The notes beneath the pieces were generated by a model. That model was not told the DNA's origin and did no database searches. It saw only the letters and a program-made list of their open reading frames with translations. This document shows, piece by piece, positions 43,836 through 52,289 of a stretch of DNA of 64,000 bases. The position numbers were made by a program, and so were the translations under genes. The first letter of the stretch is position 1; the number at the start of each line of letters is the position of its first letter. Source of the DNA: Azophilus sp965220425 (GTDB lineage: Bacteria; Pseudomonadota; Gammaproteobacteria; Pseudomonadales; Azotimanducaceae); NCBI GenBank assembly GCA_965220425.1, contig OZ244830.1, positions 3,410,001-3,474,000 on the forward strand. The letters are read 5' to 3'.

Positions 43836-44713
43836 CCGACACCGTCGAGTGCCGCTATCACGGGCGCGACTTCACCACCTCGCAAATGGCACTGCTGCGG
43901 GAACTGATCGCCGGCCCGCCGACGCTGAACCGCAACGGCCTGTCCAAAGAGTTCTGTCGCCGCATCGGGTGGACCAAAGCCGACGGCGGGCTCAAGGACA
44001 TGATGGCCCGCGTGGTGATGCTGGCCATGCACCGGGATGGACTGATAGAACTGCCGCCGCCGAAACGGACGCGCCCGGCGCGCCGCCCCATGACCTTCGG
44101 ACCGGACACCGAAGCGCCGCTCTTGGCGCCGCCCACAACGCTGGACGAGGTCCGTCCGGTCAGCCTGCGGCCGGTCGTCCGCGAAACCCGCGAGGGCAAG
44201 CTCTGGAACGAGTACGTCGCCCGCTACCACTACCTCGGTTACACGACCCTGGTCGGCGCCCAGATGCGCTACGCCGTGCATGCCGCCGACGGCACGCCGC
44301 TCGCCATGCTCGGCTTCTCCACCGCTGCCTGGACGCTGGCCCCGCGCGATGACTACATCGGCTGGTCGCGGCAGATGCGCGAGAAGAATCTGCCGCGCGT
44401 CGTCGACAACCCGCGCTTCCTGATCCTGCCCTGGATCCACATCCCCAACCTCGGCTCGCACCTCCTCGCCATCGTCCGCCGGCGGCTGCCGGCGGACTGG
44501 ACGGCGCGCTACAGCACCACGCCGGTGCTGATCGAGACCTTCGTCGAGACCCCGCGCTACACCGGCGCCGTCTACCGCGCCTCCGACTGGATCCGGGTGG
44601 GCACCACCCAAGGGCGCGGCCGCTACGACACGAAGAACCGCTACGACAAGCCTCAAAAGGACATCTGGCTCCGACCCCTGCGCAAGGACTGGAAGCGCAT
44701 TCTCAATCGCTAG
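43832..44713 (+). CDS. DUF4338 protein, DruA-like passenger of IS66 element
   Basis: 293 residues. DUF4338 pattern: WNEYVARYHYLGYTTLVGAQMRYAVHA, AMLGFSTAAWTLAPRDDYIGW, RVVDNPRFLILPWIHIPNLGSHLLA, VLIETFVETPRYTGAVYRASDWIRVGTTQGRGR. The same domain is DruA of the Druantia phage-defence system. Here no other Druantia genes occur, and the gene lies wholly inside the element's termini and overlaps the transposase stop. A role in transposition or target choice is therefore more likely than defence. GTG start. Confidence 0.85.
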   Translation: MTDTVECRYHGRDFTTSQMALLRELIAGPPTLNRNGLSKEFCRRIGWTKADGGLKDMMARVVMLAMHRDGLIELPPPKRTRPARRPMTFGPDTEAPLLAPPTTLDEVRPVSLRPVVRETREGKLWNEYVARYHYLGYTTLVGAQMRYAVHAADGTPLAMLGFSTAAWTLAPRDDYIGWSRQMREKNLPRVVDNPRFLILPWIHIPNLGSHLLAIVRRRLPADWTARYSTTPVLIETFVETPRYTGAVYRASDWIRVGTTQGRGRYDTKNRYDKPQKDIWLRPLRKDWKRILNR

Positions 44714-44733
44714 AATCGACTAGAATCCCGCAT

Positions 44734-44758
44734 CGTCACGGAACGACGGAACGCTTAC
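44734..44758 (-). repeat. IS66-element right terminal inverted repeat
   Basis: Exact reverse complement of the first 25 bases of the element (41557-41581). The right target duplication CATTTGGT follows at 44759-44766. Confidence 0.92.
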
Positions 44759-44912
44759 CATTTGGTACTGAAACTCCCCCATCAAAACGGTCCATGCTTC
44801 GGTTTTGGATTGAAGAGGATCGATTGAGTGGCCCGGGGACGGTGGACTGAGGTGGTCCTGGTTCGTTGGACTGCCGATTGGCTACTTAACGTGTTGTTCA
44901 AAATTCCGGGGC

Positions 44913-45058
44913 CACTTCTGGTTGGAAGACGAAGGCCGATCCGTACCGCACTTCGTCCAGCAAGAGTTCGATGACTATCTGAAGTGCGGTCTGCTCGAGC
45001 ACGGGTCCTGCGCGTCAAGTATCGTTCCCCCCTGGTGGCCTTCTCCTGCGTGCGGTAG
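44913..45058 (+). pseudogene. IS91-family transposase, N-terminal remnant
   Basis: The plus strand encodes HFVQQEFDDYLKCGLLEHG and then, after a one-base shift, LRVKYRSPLVAFSCVR and a stop. This is the start of the zinc-binding domain of IS91-type transposases (YLxCGxLxxGFxRxxC...LVAFSCK). Nothing of the relaxase-like domain remains. The IS66-family element inserted about 150 bp upstream. Confidence 0.6.
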
Positions 45059-45134
45059 TGGCTCCGCCGACGCCCTTGCAAGGAGCGCCCATGATTGATC
45101 AAATCGCTGCCGAACGCCATCTGGGAGGGACACG

Positions 45135-46853
45135 ATGCCAACAACAACCCGCTGTCCGTTCGGCAACCGCCGGACGTTCCTGAAATCCGCCCTGGCCGGT
45201 GCCGCCGCCGGCGCATTCACGCCGCCATCCACGCTCGTATTCGCGGACCGCGTGGAACTGCTTTCCGACGAGGAGCGCCGCCGCCTGCTCGAACTGGCCA
45301 ATTTCGGGCGCAAGGTTCCGGACTCCGGCAAGCAGGGCCTGGTAATCTGCTCGCACCCGCTGGCGACCCGGGCCGGCGTGGATGTGCTCAGGGCCGGCGG
45401 CAACGCGGTCGATGCGGCGCTCGCCACCTCGGTGTGCCAGACGGTGGTGGAACCGCACATGACGGGCATCACCGGCGTGCTTTCGATGCTCTATTTCGAT
45501 GCCGCCAACGGCGAGACCACCTATGTCAACGGCAGCGCGGCGCGCCCCGCGGCGCCCCTCGACGGGTTCTCCCCGGCAGACCTGGCCACCGGCCGCGGCG
45601 TTGCGGTACCCGGTTTCTGGGCCGGTTTCGAGGCGGCCCATGCCCGCCACGGCCAGGCTTCGCGGGCAACCGTCATGGAAGCGGCGATCGACTATGCGCG
45701 GGACGGGTTCGAGATTCATCCGTTCCTCTGGGGCGAGATTTTCACCGAGTATTCAAGGATCGGCCGCACCGCCCAGGGCAGGGAGATCTTCAGCCGCAAC
45801 AACACCCTGCCCCGCCCGGGCGACCTGCTCATTCAGCAGCGGGCCGCTGACACGCTGTCGGCGCTGCTGGAAGAAGGCAACGACTACTTCTATCGCGGCG
45901 CCTTCGCAACGGAACTCGTCGATGTGGTGCAGGCGGCCGGCGGCGTGCTCACCCTCGAGGACATGGAGCGATACGAAGCCCGCTGGCAGCCGCCCGCCGA
46001 AGGCAGCTATCGCGGTTACAAGGTGCTCGGCTCACCGCCGCCGGACCACGGCGGTTCGCACCTGATCGAAATCCTCAACATGGTGGAACTGCTCGATCTG
46101 CAGAAGCTCGGCCCGCCGACGGAGTCCGCCGAGGCGCTGTTCCACATGGCGCGCATCGCCAACCAGGTCTATCTCGACGGCTTCAAGCAGCACGACCCGG
46201 CAACCCATGAACTGCCCCTGGAACTCATCCTCAGCAAGGAATACGCCCGCATGCGCTTCGAACTGATGCAGATGAACCAGACGGTCGATGCCGGCCCGGC
46301 ACCGCCGCCCGCCGGCAGCAACCACGTGACCGTGGTGGATGCCGACGGCAACGTGGCGACCATCCTGCACTCCTGCATGTCGCTGCCCTGGTCGAACGGC
46401 CTCTTTGCCGGCGGCGTCACCGTGGTCGCGGCCGGCGCCCACTATATGCGGGTAATGCCCGGCCCCGGCGACCGCATCTCGGCCTACGTCTGCCCCAACA
46501 TCGTCTTCGACGGCGAGCGGTGTGTGCTGGCCTCGGGCTCACCGAGCGTGAGCCTGTTGCAGAACATCCTGCAGAACAGCACCAACATCCTCGACTTCGG
46601 CATCCCCATCGGCGAGTCGGTGAACCGGCCGCGCTTCGGCGGCGGTTCCTACACCAGCCCCGGCCGGCTGCTCGTCGAGGTGGATCTCGACGAGAAGGTC
46701 CGCGACGCCGCCGCGAAACGCGGAATCGCCTGGGACGTGGTCAACCCGTGGAACTGGCACCACGGCTCGTTCGAGGGCATTTTCATGGCTGCCGACGGCA
46801 CCGCCCACGCCTGCGGCGACCCGCGCCGCAACGCCATGGCGCTGGCGGTCTGA
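45135..46853 (+). CDS. Gamma-glutamyltransferase family protein, Tat-exported
   Basis: 572 residues. A twin-arginine signal RRTFLKSALAGAAAGAF precedes the Ntn-hydrolase fold. The large-subunit part (ASHPLATRAGVDVLRAGGNAVDAALAT) and small-subunit part (GNVATILHSCMSLPWSNGLF, ISAYVCPNIVFDGERCVLASGSPS) are in the right order. At the autocatalytic cleavage site the family TTHxSVVD reads SNHVTVVD, so the nucleophile Thr is replaced by Ser395. A Ser can serve in related Ntn hydrolases, but maturation may be slower. GGAGGG ribosome site. Free-standing gene; no obvious operon partner. Confidence 0.88.
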   Translation: MPTTTRCPFGNRRTFLKSALAGAAAGAFTPPSTLVFADRVELLSDEERRRLLELANFGRKVPDSGKQGLVICSHPLATRAGVDVLRAGGNAVDAALATSVCQTVVEPHMTGITGVLSMLYFDAANGETTYVNGSAARPAAPLDGFSPADLATGRGVAVPGFWAGFEAAHARHGQASRATVMEAAIDYARDGFEIHPFLWGEIFTEYSRIGRTAQGREIFSRNNTLPRPGDLLIQQRAADTLSALLEEGNDYFYRGAFATELVDVVQAAGGVLTLEDMERYEARWQPPAEGSYRGYKVLGSPPPDHGGSHLIEILNMVELLDLQKLGPPTESAEALFHMARIANQVYLDGFKQHDPATHELPLELILSKEYARMRFELMQMNQTVDAGPAPPPAGSNHVTVVDADGNVATILHSCMSLPWSNGLFAGGVTVVAAGAHYMRVMPGPGDRISAYVCPNIVFDGERCVLASGSPSVSLLQNILQNSTNILDFGIPIGESVNRPRFGGGSYTSPGRLLVEVDLDEKVRDAAAKRGIAWDVVNPWNWHHGSFEGIFMAADGTAHACGDPRRNAMALAV

Positions 46854-46964
46854 CGCGGACGGCGCCCGGCAACCCGCCGTTCGATCGATCGCCGCGAAGA
46901 GGCCATCACGGGTAGAGGGCGCGCTACAGCATCGCGACGATCGCCAGCGGTACGACGGAGCGGC

Positions 46965-46999
46965 TTGCCAAATTTTGCCAACACGCGTTAGGCTGGCAA
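46965..46999 (+). promoter_or_regulatory. parDE operator region
   Basis: Direct repeats TTGCCAA at 46965-46971 and 46975-46981, the second opposed by TGGCAA at 46994-46999 just before the parD ATG. ParD proteins repress their own promoter at such repeats. Confidence 0.5.
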
Positions 47000-47000
47000 T

Positions 47001-47240
47001 ATGAGCACGATGAACATATCGCTACCCGATTCCCTCAAGGAGTTCGTGGACCATCAGGTCAACTCGCATGGTTTCGGCAGTTCGAGCGAGTACGTGCGCG
47101 GACTGATCCGCAAGGATCGTGACCGCCAGCACCTGCGCGGCCTGCTTTTGGCAGGGGCAACCTCGCCGCAGTCGGTCAGCGTCGACTCGGACTACTTCGA
47201 CAAACTCCGCAGTCGGGTTCGCGAAGCTGGCGAGGGGTGA
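47001..47240 (+). CDS. parD: ParD-type antitoxin
   Basis: 79 residues. MSTMNISLPDSLKEFVDHQVNSHGFGSSSEYVRGLIRKD is the ribbon-helix-helix DNA-binding part of ParD/CopG antitoxins, and the C-terminal tail would wrap the toxin. Its stop overlaps the toxin GTG by 4 bases. Repeats just upstream suggest autoregulation. Confidence 0.92.
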   Translation: MSTMNISLPDSLKEFVDHQVNSHGFGSSSEYVRGLIRKDRDRQHLRGLLLAGATSPQSVSVDSDYFDKLRSRVREAGEG

Positions 47241-47566
47241 GCGGCAAGCCGGTCGTCCTTCGCGATCTGGCTCGCAACGACGTCGATGAGGCGATTGATC
47301 ACTATCTGACCGAGGCGGGGGCGACGGTTGCGCTGGCATTCATCGACGCGTTCGAGGCGGTGCTTCGCCGAATCGGCGAACAACCGGGCAGCGGCTCGCC
47401 GCGCTACGCCCTTGAACTGAACCTCCCGGGACTTCGCGTTCTGTCGACCGACCGATTCCCATACCTCATCTTCTACGTCGAGAAGGAGTCGGTTATCGAT
47501 GTCTGGCGGGTGCTGCACGGAGCGCGAGACATTCCGGTATGGTTGCATGAGTCACTCGAGGGTTGA
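47237..47566 (+). CDS. parE: ParE-type toxin
   Basis: 109 residues of the RelE/ParE fold: LRDLARNDVDEAIDHYLTEAGATVALAFIDAFEAVLRRIGEQPGSGSPRY, LPGLRVLSTDRFPYLIFYVEKESVIDVWRVLHGARDIP. The C-terminal VWRVLHGARDIP is the hallmark end. ParE toxins poison gyrase. GTG start inside parD. The pair appears complete. Confidence 0.92.
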   Translation: MSGKPVVLRDLARNDVDEAIDHYLTEAGATVALAFIDAFEAVLRRIGEQPGSGSPRYALELNLPGLRVLSTDRFPYLIFYVEKESVIDVWRVLHGARDIPVWLHESLEG

Positions 47567-48010
47567 CTCGCCGCGCAACACCAGAAAAGAACGGCTGGTC
47601 GGCGGTGACTCTCAGGATATCGCCGCAGACCGTGAAAAAGTCTTCCACCCTGTACCCGCGCACGAAAGAACCCGGGTCGCCGGAACCGACCGGGACAACC
47701 TGTCCGTGCCGGAGCGCGACCACCGGCTCCGTGTTCGAGGACCTGTCGACCGCGCCCGTCACACGCGTCTGTCTCGTCGATTTGAGCAACGGGACGACAA
47801 GGCGTCTCGATGTACACCGCGTGCGGCGGCATCAGCGCAATCAGCGCCTGACACAAAACCGGCGATCCAACCTCCCACACCACCGATGTGGCCAAAATGA
47901 GAACTGCTGCAGTCGAAGATCCCGAATCACGTCTTCAATGCAATTGGGGCATAATGATTTACGGTCAAGCGGCGCGGTCGCTTACCTAGGTAAGCGCCGA
48001 GGACAGTGGT
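47567..48010. other. Gene-fragment region between parE and the MNT gene
   Basis: No complete gene in about 440 bp. Bases 47676-47719 repeat 50719-50762 (inside the CocE-type hydrolase) with one mismatch; translation gives RVAGTDRDNLSVPERD, a piece of a hydrolase C-terminal domain. The rest contains no recognisable domain. The last 40 bp hold the palindromic operator of the MNT-HEPN module. Confidence 0.6.
47979..47996 (+). promoter_or_regulatory. 18-bp perfect palindrome before the MNT-HEPN module
   Basis: CGCTTACCT joined to its exact reverse complement AGGTAAGCG, ending 14 bases before the TTG start of the nucleotidyltransferase gene. A CATAAT -10-like box lies just upstream (47950-47955). 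Probably the autoregulatory site of the toxin-antitoxin pair. Confidence 0.65.
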
Positions 48011-48388
48011 TTGAACAAACGCCAGATCGACAGTACAACCGTGGAAGCCATGGAGGCGTTCGTTGCGGCCCTCGCGTCGGCGGACATTCCGCCTGTCGCT
48101 CGCGTGCTGCTTTTCGGCAGCCGTGCCCGCGGCGACTTCGACGCAGACAGCGATGCGGACGTCGCAGTTGTCGTCAGCGGCGCACAAGGGGCGGAGAGTT
48201 GGCTTGCAACGGAGTGGGTAATCCGAACGGCAACGTTCGAAGCGCGAGCCGAACACGAGTTCCTTGTGTCACCGGTGGTGGTCTGGGAACAGGCACTAGC
48301 TGCTCCGGACCAATCCGACAGCCCTCCCTTCTACCGCAACCTGATGCGTGACGGGATCGAATGGGATCTCGCCAATGAGGCCGCCTGA
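48011..48388 (+). CDS. MNT-type nucleotidyltransferase (antitoxin)
   Basis: 125 residues. The nucleotidyltransferase motif is complete: VLLFGSRARGDFDADSDADVAVVV, with GSxxxG and DxD. In MNT-HEPN systems this enzyme inactivates the HEPN toxin by adding AMP groups. TTG start at 48011, 14 bp after the palindrome. It overlaps the HEPN gene by 14 bases. Confidence 0.85.
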   Translation: MNKRQIDSTTVEAMEAFVAALASADIPPVARVLLFGSRARGDFDADSDADVAVVVSGAQGAESWLATEWVIRTATFEARAEHEFLVSPVVVWEQALAAPDQSDSPPFYRNLMRDGIEWDLANEAA

Positions 48389-48839
48389 GTGGCACATGGA
48401 GAGGGCCTACCGGAGGTTGGCGGCTGCCAAGTCTCTGGTGCAAGCCGGCTTTGTCGAAGACGCATTCAGTCGTTTGTACTATGCTGCGATGGAAGCCGCG
48501 CAAACTGCGCTGACATCGCTAAAGATAGAGCCTCCGAGGAAACACCGAACGTTGCGAGGCGCGTTTCGGGAGCATGTCATCCTCCCTGGTCATGTCACCG
48601 AAAAAGTCGGTATCACCTTGGACCACATGGAGTCAGTGCGTCTCGGGGCGGACTATCGAGGGCTCGACTCTGCAGCGCCAGATCTTGGACGAGCAACAAA
48701 TGATGTCGAGAAGTTAGTTGAGGCGATCAGAGATGAGTTCCTTGGCGAGTTCAGCCCGCCGCCTTTGAGCCGCGACCCTGCCCAGCCGACTGCATCGAAA
48801 GCGAAGACAACTAAACCGAAGCCACCAAGAGCAAAATGA
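48375..48839 (+). CDS. HEPN-domain protein (toxin)
   Basis: 154 residues of the UPF0332-type HEPN fold: MERAYRRLAAAKSLVQAGFVEDAFSRLYYAAMEAAQTALTSL, then KHRTLRGAFREHVI. The SRLYYAAMEAA helix is diagnostic. The C-terminus is a Pro/Lys-rich tail (SKAKTTKPKPPRAK) that could bind nucleic acid. An R-x4-6-H nuclease motif could be RGAFREH. With the preceding gene it forms an MNT-HEPN module. Confidence 0.85.
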   Translation: MRPPEWHMERAYRRLAAAKSLVQAGFVEDAFSRLYYAAMEAAQTALTSLKIEPPRKHRTLRGAFREHVILPGHVTEKVGITLDHMESVRLGADYRGLDSAAPDLGRATNDVEKLVEAIRDEFLGEFSPPPLSRDPAQPTASKAKTTKPKPPRAK

Positions 48840-48904
48840 CGGTGCCGTCAAGCCGGGCACTGGTGATCTCCAGCCAGTTGACGCGGGGCGGCGTCGCCGT
48901 CGCG

Positions 48905-49000
48905 GATGGGCAGGCCGTACCACCAGTGCTCCATGGAATCGAAGCCCCGGCCCGAGGTGTCGAGCAGTTTGGCCCTGGGGCTCGCGGTCTGCGCGTATCG
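48905..49000 (-). pseudogene. Fragment of long-type amidohydrolase
   Basis: Bases 48909-48996 match 56615-56702 inside the intact amidohydrolase gene (55792-57507) with about six mismatches in 88. The minus-strand translation contains LLDTSGRGFDSMEHWWYGLP, including a metal-site His region of that family. Only about 30 codons remain. It lies directly upstream of the CocE-type gene. Confidence 0.75.
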
Positions 49001-49029
49001 GTATCGAGTTGAACGTACGAATCTGAAGC

Positions 49030-50922
49030 ATGAAATCCACGATCAACGTTTACGAAGGCTATTCCAGGGAAGTCGCGAACGGTTACGCGCGCTCTTCCGT
49101 GCACGTTCCCGTCGACGACGGCTGCCGGATTGCGGTGGACATCCTGCGCCCCACCTGCGACGGGACACTCCTCGCGGGGCCGCGACCGACGGTCGTACAG
49201 GCGACCGGGTACCGGCGCGCGTACTACAAGAAGGAGAACGAGTTCAACGCGCCGAAATACGCGAAGCTGACGGCCTATCTCCCGGTCGGCGCGCTGATCA
49301 CGGCCTACGAGCAGCGCCCCGCCTGCCAGCAGGTCATCCACTACGGGTACAACGTGGTCAGCGTCGACTTTCGCGGCACGGGCGCCTCCTTCGGCACGCA
49401 CGCCAACCAGACCTGGCGCATTGCGGCCGACATCGCGCAAGTGGTGGACTGGATCGCGCGGCAGGAATGGGCCACCGACAGGGTGGGCATGATCGGCGGT
49501 TCCTGGGAAGGCGTGATCCAGCTCGCAACCGCCGTCTACCAGCCCAGGCACCTCGCCTGCATCGTGCCGCAGATTCCGCCGTCGATCATGAACGCCATCA
49601 TCGACGGTGGCCTGGCGATGACCGGGTTCGCCCGCGACTGGTCGGAAATGCGCAAGGGCCAGGACGGGGCGGATGTGGCGGCGCCGGTGGACGGCCCGGA
49701 CGGCGAACGCCTGTTCGACGCGGCGATTGCCGAACGCGCGCCGGCCTACGTGGATGCCAACGACCCGGGCACGCTCGAGCACATGACCAGCGACACCTAC
49801 ATCGCCGGCATGTCCGAGGGCGCGCCACCGCCGCCCTTTCCGGAACTCGGCCCCTTGCGCAACGTGTTCGACGAGTACGAGCGCATCAGCCGCTCCGGCA
49901 CCGCGGTTTACCTGCAGACCGGGTGGTGGGACATGACCTTTCCGGGCGAATGCCTGGACCTCTACGAGGCGCTCAGCGGCCCGAAGCGCATCATCGTCGG
50001 CCCCTGGAACCACGGCGTGCTGCCGACCTTGGAGCCGCTGCGCTGGTTCGACTACTGGCTCAGGGGCATCGACAACGGTATCGCCGAGGAACCGGGCGTA
50101 ATTTTCGCGACGACCGACCTCGAGGGCGCCGCGGTCTGGAAAGGCGCCGACCGCTGGCCGTTACCGGAGGTCGAGAGCGAGTCATGGTTCCTGAACGACA
50201 CCCCCAGCGGCACCCTGGCATCCGTCCTCGACGGCAGCCTGGAGCGCAACGCCGGCCCCGAATCCACGGCCGAGTACCGGGTCGATTACGAAACGGGCCT
50301 CGGCAGCCTCGGGCGCATGCGTTTCATGCTGCACGACGAGTACATTCGGCACCCCGATCTCAACGGCCGGGCGTTGCGCTGCGCGACCTTCACCGGCCCT
50401 GCGTTGGCCGAGGATGCGGAAATCACGGGCCCGCCCACGCTCTTCCTGGAACTCGCCACCACGGCCTCCGACGGCGCCATCCACGCGACGCTCGAGCAGG
50501 TGATGCCAAACGGCAATGCCGAGTACGTCACCGAGGGCTGGTTGAACCTGCGCCACAGGAAGGTGAGCCAGAGCCCGCGGCCCCACGCCGGACCCGCCTG
50601 GCATTCCCAGGCCGCCGCGGACCTGCTCGAGGTCCGCCCCGGAGAACGCATGACAGCCGCGCTCGAACTCTACCCCGTCTCGGTTTCGATCGGTGCCGGG
50701 AGCCGCCTGCGGCTGACGGTCGCCGGAACCGACCGGGACAACCTGTACGTGCCGGAGCGCGATCCCGCCCCCGTGCTCACCCTGTTCTTCGGCGGCCGGA
50801 GCGGATCCGGGCTCGACCTGCCGGTGGAGGATGCGGCAAGGCGTCCCGAGGGGCGCGTCATCCCCGGCGCCTTTGCCGATCAGGATCCGGGGTTTGCGTT
50901 CGGGAAGTCCGGTAGCCATTGA
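49030..50922 (+). CDS. CocE/NonD-family hydrolase
   Basis: 630 residues. Alpha/beta hydrolase domain with VVSVDFRGTGASFG and the nucleophile elbow MIGGSWEGVIQLATAV (Ser in GGSWEG), then YLQTGWWDMTFPG and VGPWNHGVLPTLEPLRWFDYWLRGID with the likely catalytic His in PWNHG. The C-terminal jelly-roll (XPD-C) domain runs from about residue 400 (GPALAEDAEITGPPTLFLELATT to RLRLTVAGTDRDN). Family members cleave esters or X-Pro peptides. No signal peptide, so it is cytoplasmic. A 44-bp piece of a second copy lies at 47676. Confidence 0.9.
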   Translation: MKSTINVYEGYSREVANGYARSSVHVPVDDGCRIAVDILRPTCDGTLLAGPRPTVVQATGYRRAYYKKENEFNAPKYAKLTAYLPVGALITAYEQRPACQQVIHYGYNVVSVDFRGTGASFGTHANQTWRIAADIAQVVDWIARQEWATDRVGMIGGSWEGVIQLATAVYQPRHLACIVPQIPPSIMNAIIDGGLAMTGFARDWSEMRKGQDGADVAAPVDGPDGERLFDAAIAERAPAYVDANDPGTLEHMTSDTYIAGMSEGAPPPPFPELGPLRNVFDEYERISRSGTAVYLQTGWWDMTFPGECLDLYEALSGPKRIIVGPWNHGVLPTLEPLRWFDYWLRGIDNGIAEEPGVIFATTDLEGAAVWKGADRWPLPEVESESWFLNDTPSGTLASVLDGSLERNAGPESTAEYRVDYETGLGSLGRMRFMLHDEYIRHPDLNGRALRCATFTGPALAEDAEITGPPTLFLELATTASDGAIHATLEQVMPNGNAEYVTEGWLNLRHRKVSQSPRPHAGPAWHSQAAADLLEVRPGERMTAALELYPVSVSIGAGSRLRLTVAGTDRDNLYVPERDPAPVLTLFFGGRSGSGLDLPVEDAARRPEGRVIPGAFADQDPGFAFGKSGSH

Positions 50923-50979
50923 AAACAGCGCTCTCCGCAGCCCCGTCAACCGAGCGCCGGCAGTATCACGTCCAAGACG

Positions 50980-51114
50980 ATATCGACACCGCCGGGCCAG
51001 GCGCTGGAATTCCACCGCTCGCTGCTCGAGCACGGTGTCGAATCGGTGCTCGCGACCTATCCGAAGGCGGGCCACGGTATCCGGGCCTTTCCGGAAGTGA
51101 TCTACGTGGGGTAG
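50980..51114 (+). pseudogene. S9 prolyl oligopeptidase, C-terminal fragment
   Basis: The frame reads PPGQALEFHRSLLEHGVESV, then LATYPKAGHGIRAFPEV, which is the end of the catalytic domain of S9 peptidases with the catalytic His in GHGIR. The gene stops soon after, and nothing of the preceding nucleophile region is present. The about 295-bp gap between CocE and the esterase holds nothing else. Confidence 0.7.
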
Positions 51115-51217
51115 TTTCTGCGACACTGTTCCGGCGAACCGGAATGATCCGATTCAACGAATTCATCGACATCGGGGGTTGTCGGCCGCACGTCAACGAC
51201 CCGGCCAGGAGATTGAA

Positions 51218-52156
51218 ATGACCAATCTGATTCAACAAGTCAAAAAGGGGATGATTCTGTCCCTGTCTCTCAGCAGCTTTTGCGTTGTCGCCGACGATCG
51301 TCGCGAACTGATGGAAGCCTACAACACGCCCGACAACGTGATCGATCGCTTCGATCCGGAGAGCAGGATTCCGGCCCGGGGCACCGTCGATTCCGTACGC
51401 CAGGTGCGCGCCAACGGGTGGGCGTGGGACCACGAAGTGCGGGTTTATCTGCCCGCCAGCTATCATCATACCGATGCGGAGTATCCAACCCTCTGGATCA
51501 CCGACAACAACCTCGAGTTGATTCAGGCGGCACTGATCGGCGACGCGTTGGGTTATTCGCCGGAACTGATCGCGGTGGCAGTAGGTGCACCGTCGAATGT
51601 CAATGCTGCGGAGTTCCAGCGTCGCCGCAGCTACGACTTCATTCCCGAGAAGTCGCAAATGGGGACCATGTTCGCGGCCATGCCGGATGGCGCCGTCGGC
51701 GGTGCGCCCGGTTTTCTCGACTTTCTGGTGAATCAATTGCGGCCGATGCTGGCAAGGGAGTACCGCATGGACCTGAACGACCAGGGCTACGCCGGCCACT
51801 CGGGAGGCGGACAGTTCGGGCTCTATGTCCTGCTCAACAAGCCGGAGAGTTTCGAGAAATACATCATCAGCAGTCCTGCGGCCTACCAGCCCTGGCTCGA
51901 TATGGAGGAGCGCTGGCACGAGAAGAACAAGGACCTGAAAGCCAGGGTCTTTCTCAGTGCCGGTGAAGCAGAGGCCGCCCATCCGATCTGGTCGGCAGCA
52001 CAAATAGTCTCCACGGTGGCAACCATGGCCGAGCGGCTTACCGTCCGCCAGTACCCCTCACTGGATCTGACGGTCAGGATCTTCCCGGATGAGGATCACC
52101 TCTCCGTGATGCCGATCGCTTACACCCGGGGAATTCGCACTCTCTGGGACATGTAA
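51218..52156 (+). CDS. Secreted alpha/beta hydrolase (esterase D-like)
   Basis: 312 residues with a short N-terminal signal (MILSLSLSSFCVVAD). Core: VRVYLPASYHHTDAEYPTLWITDNN, nucleophile elbow DQGYAGHSGGGQFGLYVLLN (Ser in GHSGGG), YIISSPAAYQPW, and a C-terminal FPDEDHLSVMPIAYTRGIRTL with the likely catalytic Asp/His. The fold follows the Fes/IroE/esterase D group that cleaves siderophores, antigens or acyl esters. ATG 51218 has AGGAGATT six bases upstream. Confidence 0.85.
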   Translation: MTNLIQQVKKGMILSLSLSSFCVVADDRRELMEAYNTPDNVIDRFDPESRIPARGTVDSVRQVRANGWAWDHEVRVYLPASYHHTDAEYPTLWITDNNLELIQAALIGDALGYSPELIAVAVGAPSNVNAAEFQRRRSYDFIPEKSQMGTMFAAMPDGAVGGAPGFLDFLVNQLRPMLAREYRMDLNDQGYAGHSGGGQFGLYVLLNKPESFEKYIISSPAAYQPWLDMEERWHEKNKDLKARVFLSAGEAEAAHPIWSAAQIVSTVATMAERLTVRQYPSLDLTVRIFPDEDHLSVMPIAYTRGIRTLWDM

Positions 52157-52289
52157 CAACAGGAGATGCCCGCCGACGAGGGGCATTGCTGAGGATCCTC
52201 GACAAGGCGCCGGAGACGGCGTTACGTGTACTTGGCCGAGGGGAGGCTGCGGCGACTCGCCAGTTCGGTTGGCGGACTGCCCGGGCGCG

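Larger units (their letters stand above)
41557..44758 (+). mobile_element. IS66-family element carrying a DUF4338 gene
   Basis: A 3,202-bp element. The ends are identical 25-bp inverted repeats starting GTAAGCG (41557-41581 and 44734-44758), the known IS66-type terminus, flanked by an exact 8-bp duplication CATTTGGT. It encodes only two genes: a DDE transposase (41634) and a DruA-like DUF4338 protein (43832), coupled by a 4-base overlap. The small IS66 accessory orfs TnpA and TnpB are absent. Perfect ends and duplication point to a recent insertion. Confidence 0.93.

Noticed and set aside
43832..44713. Druantia phage-defence system
   Set aside because: Only the DruA-like gene is present, no DruB-E or DruM/DruH partners, and it lies within IS66-type termini.
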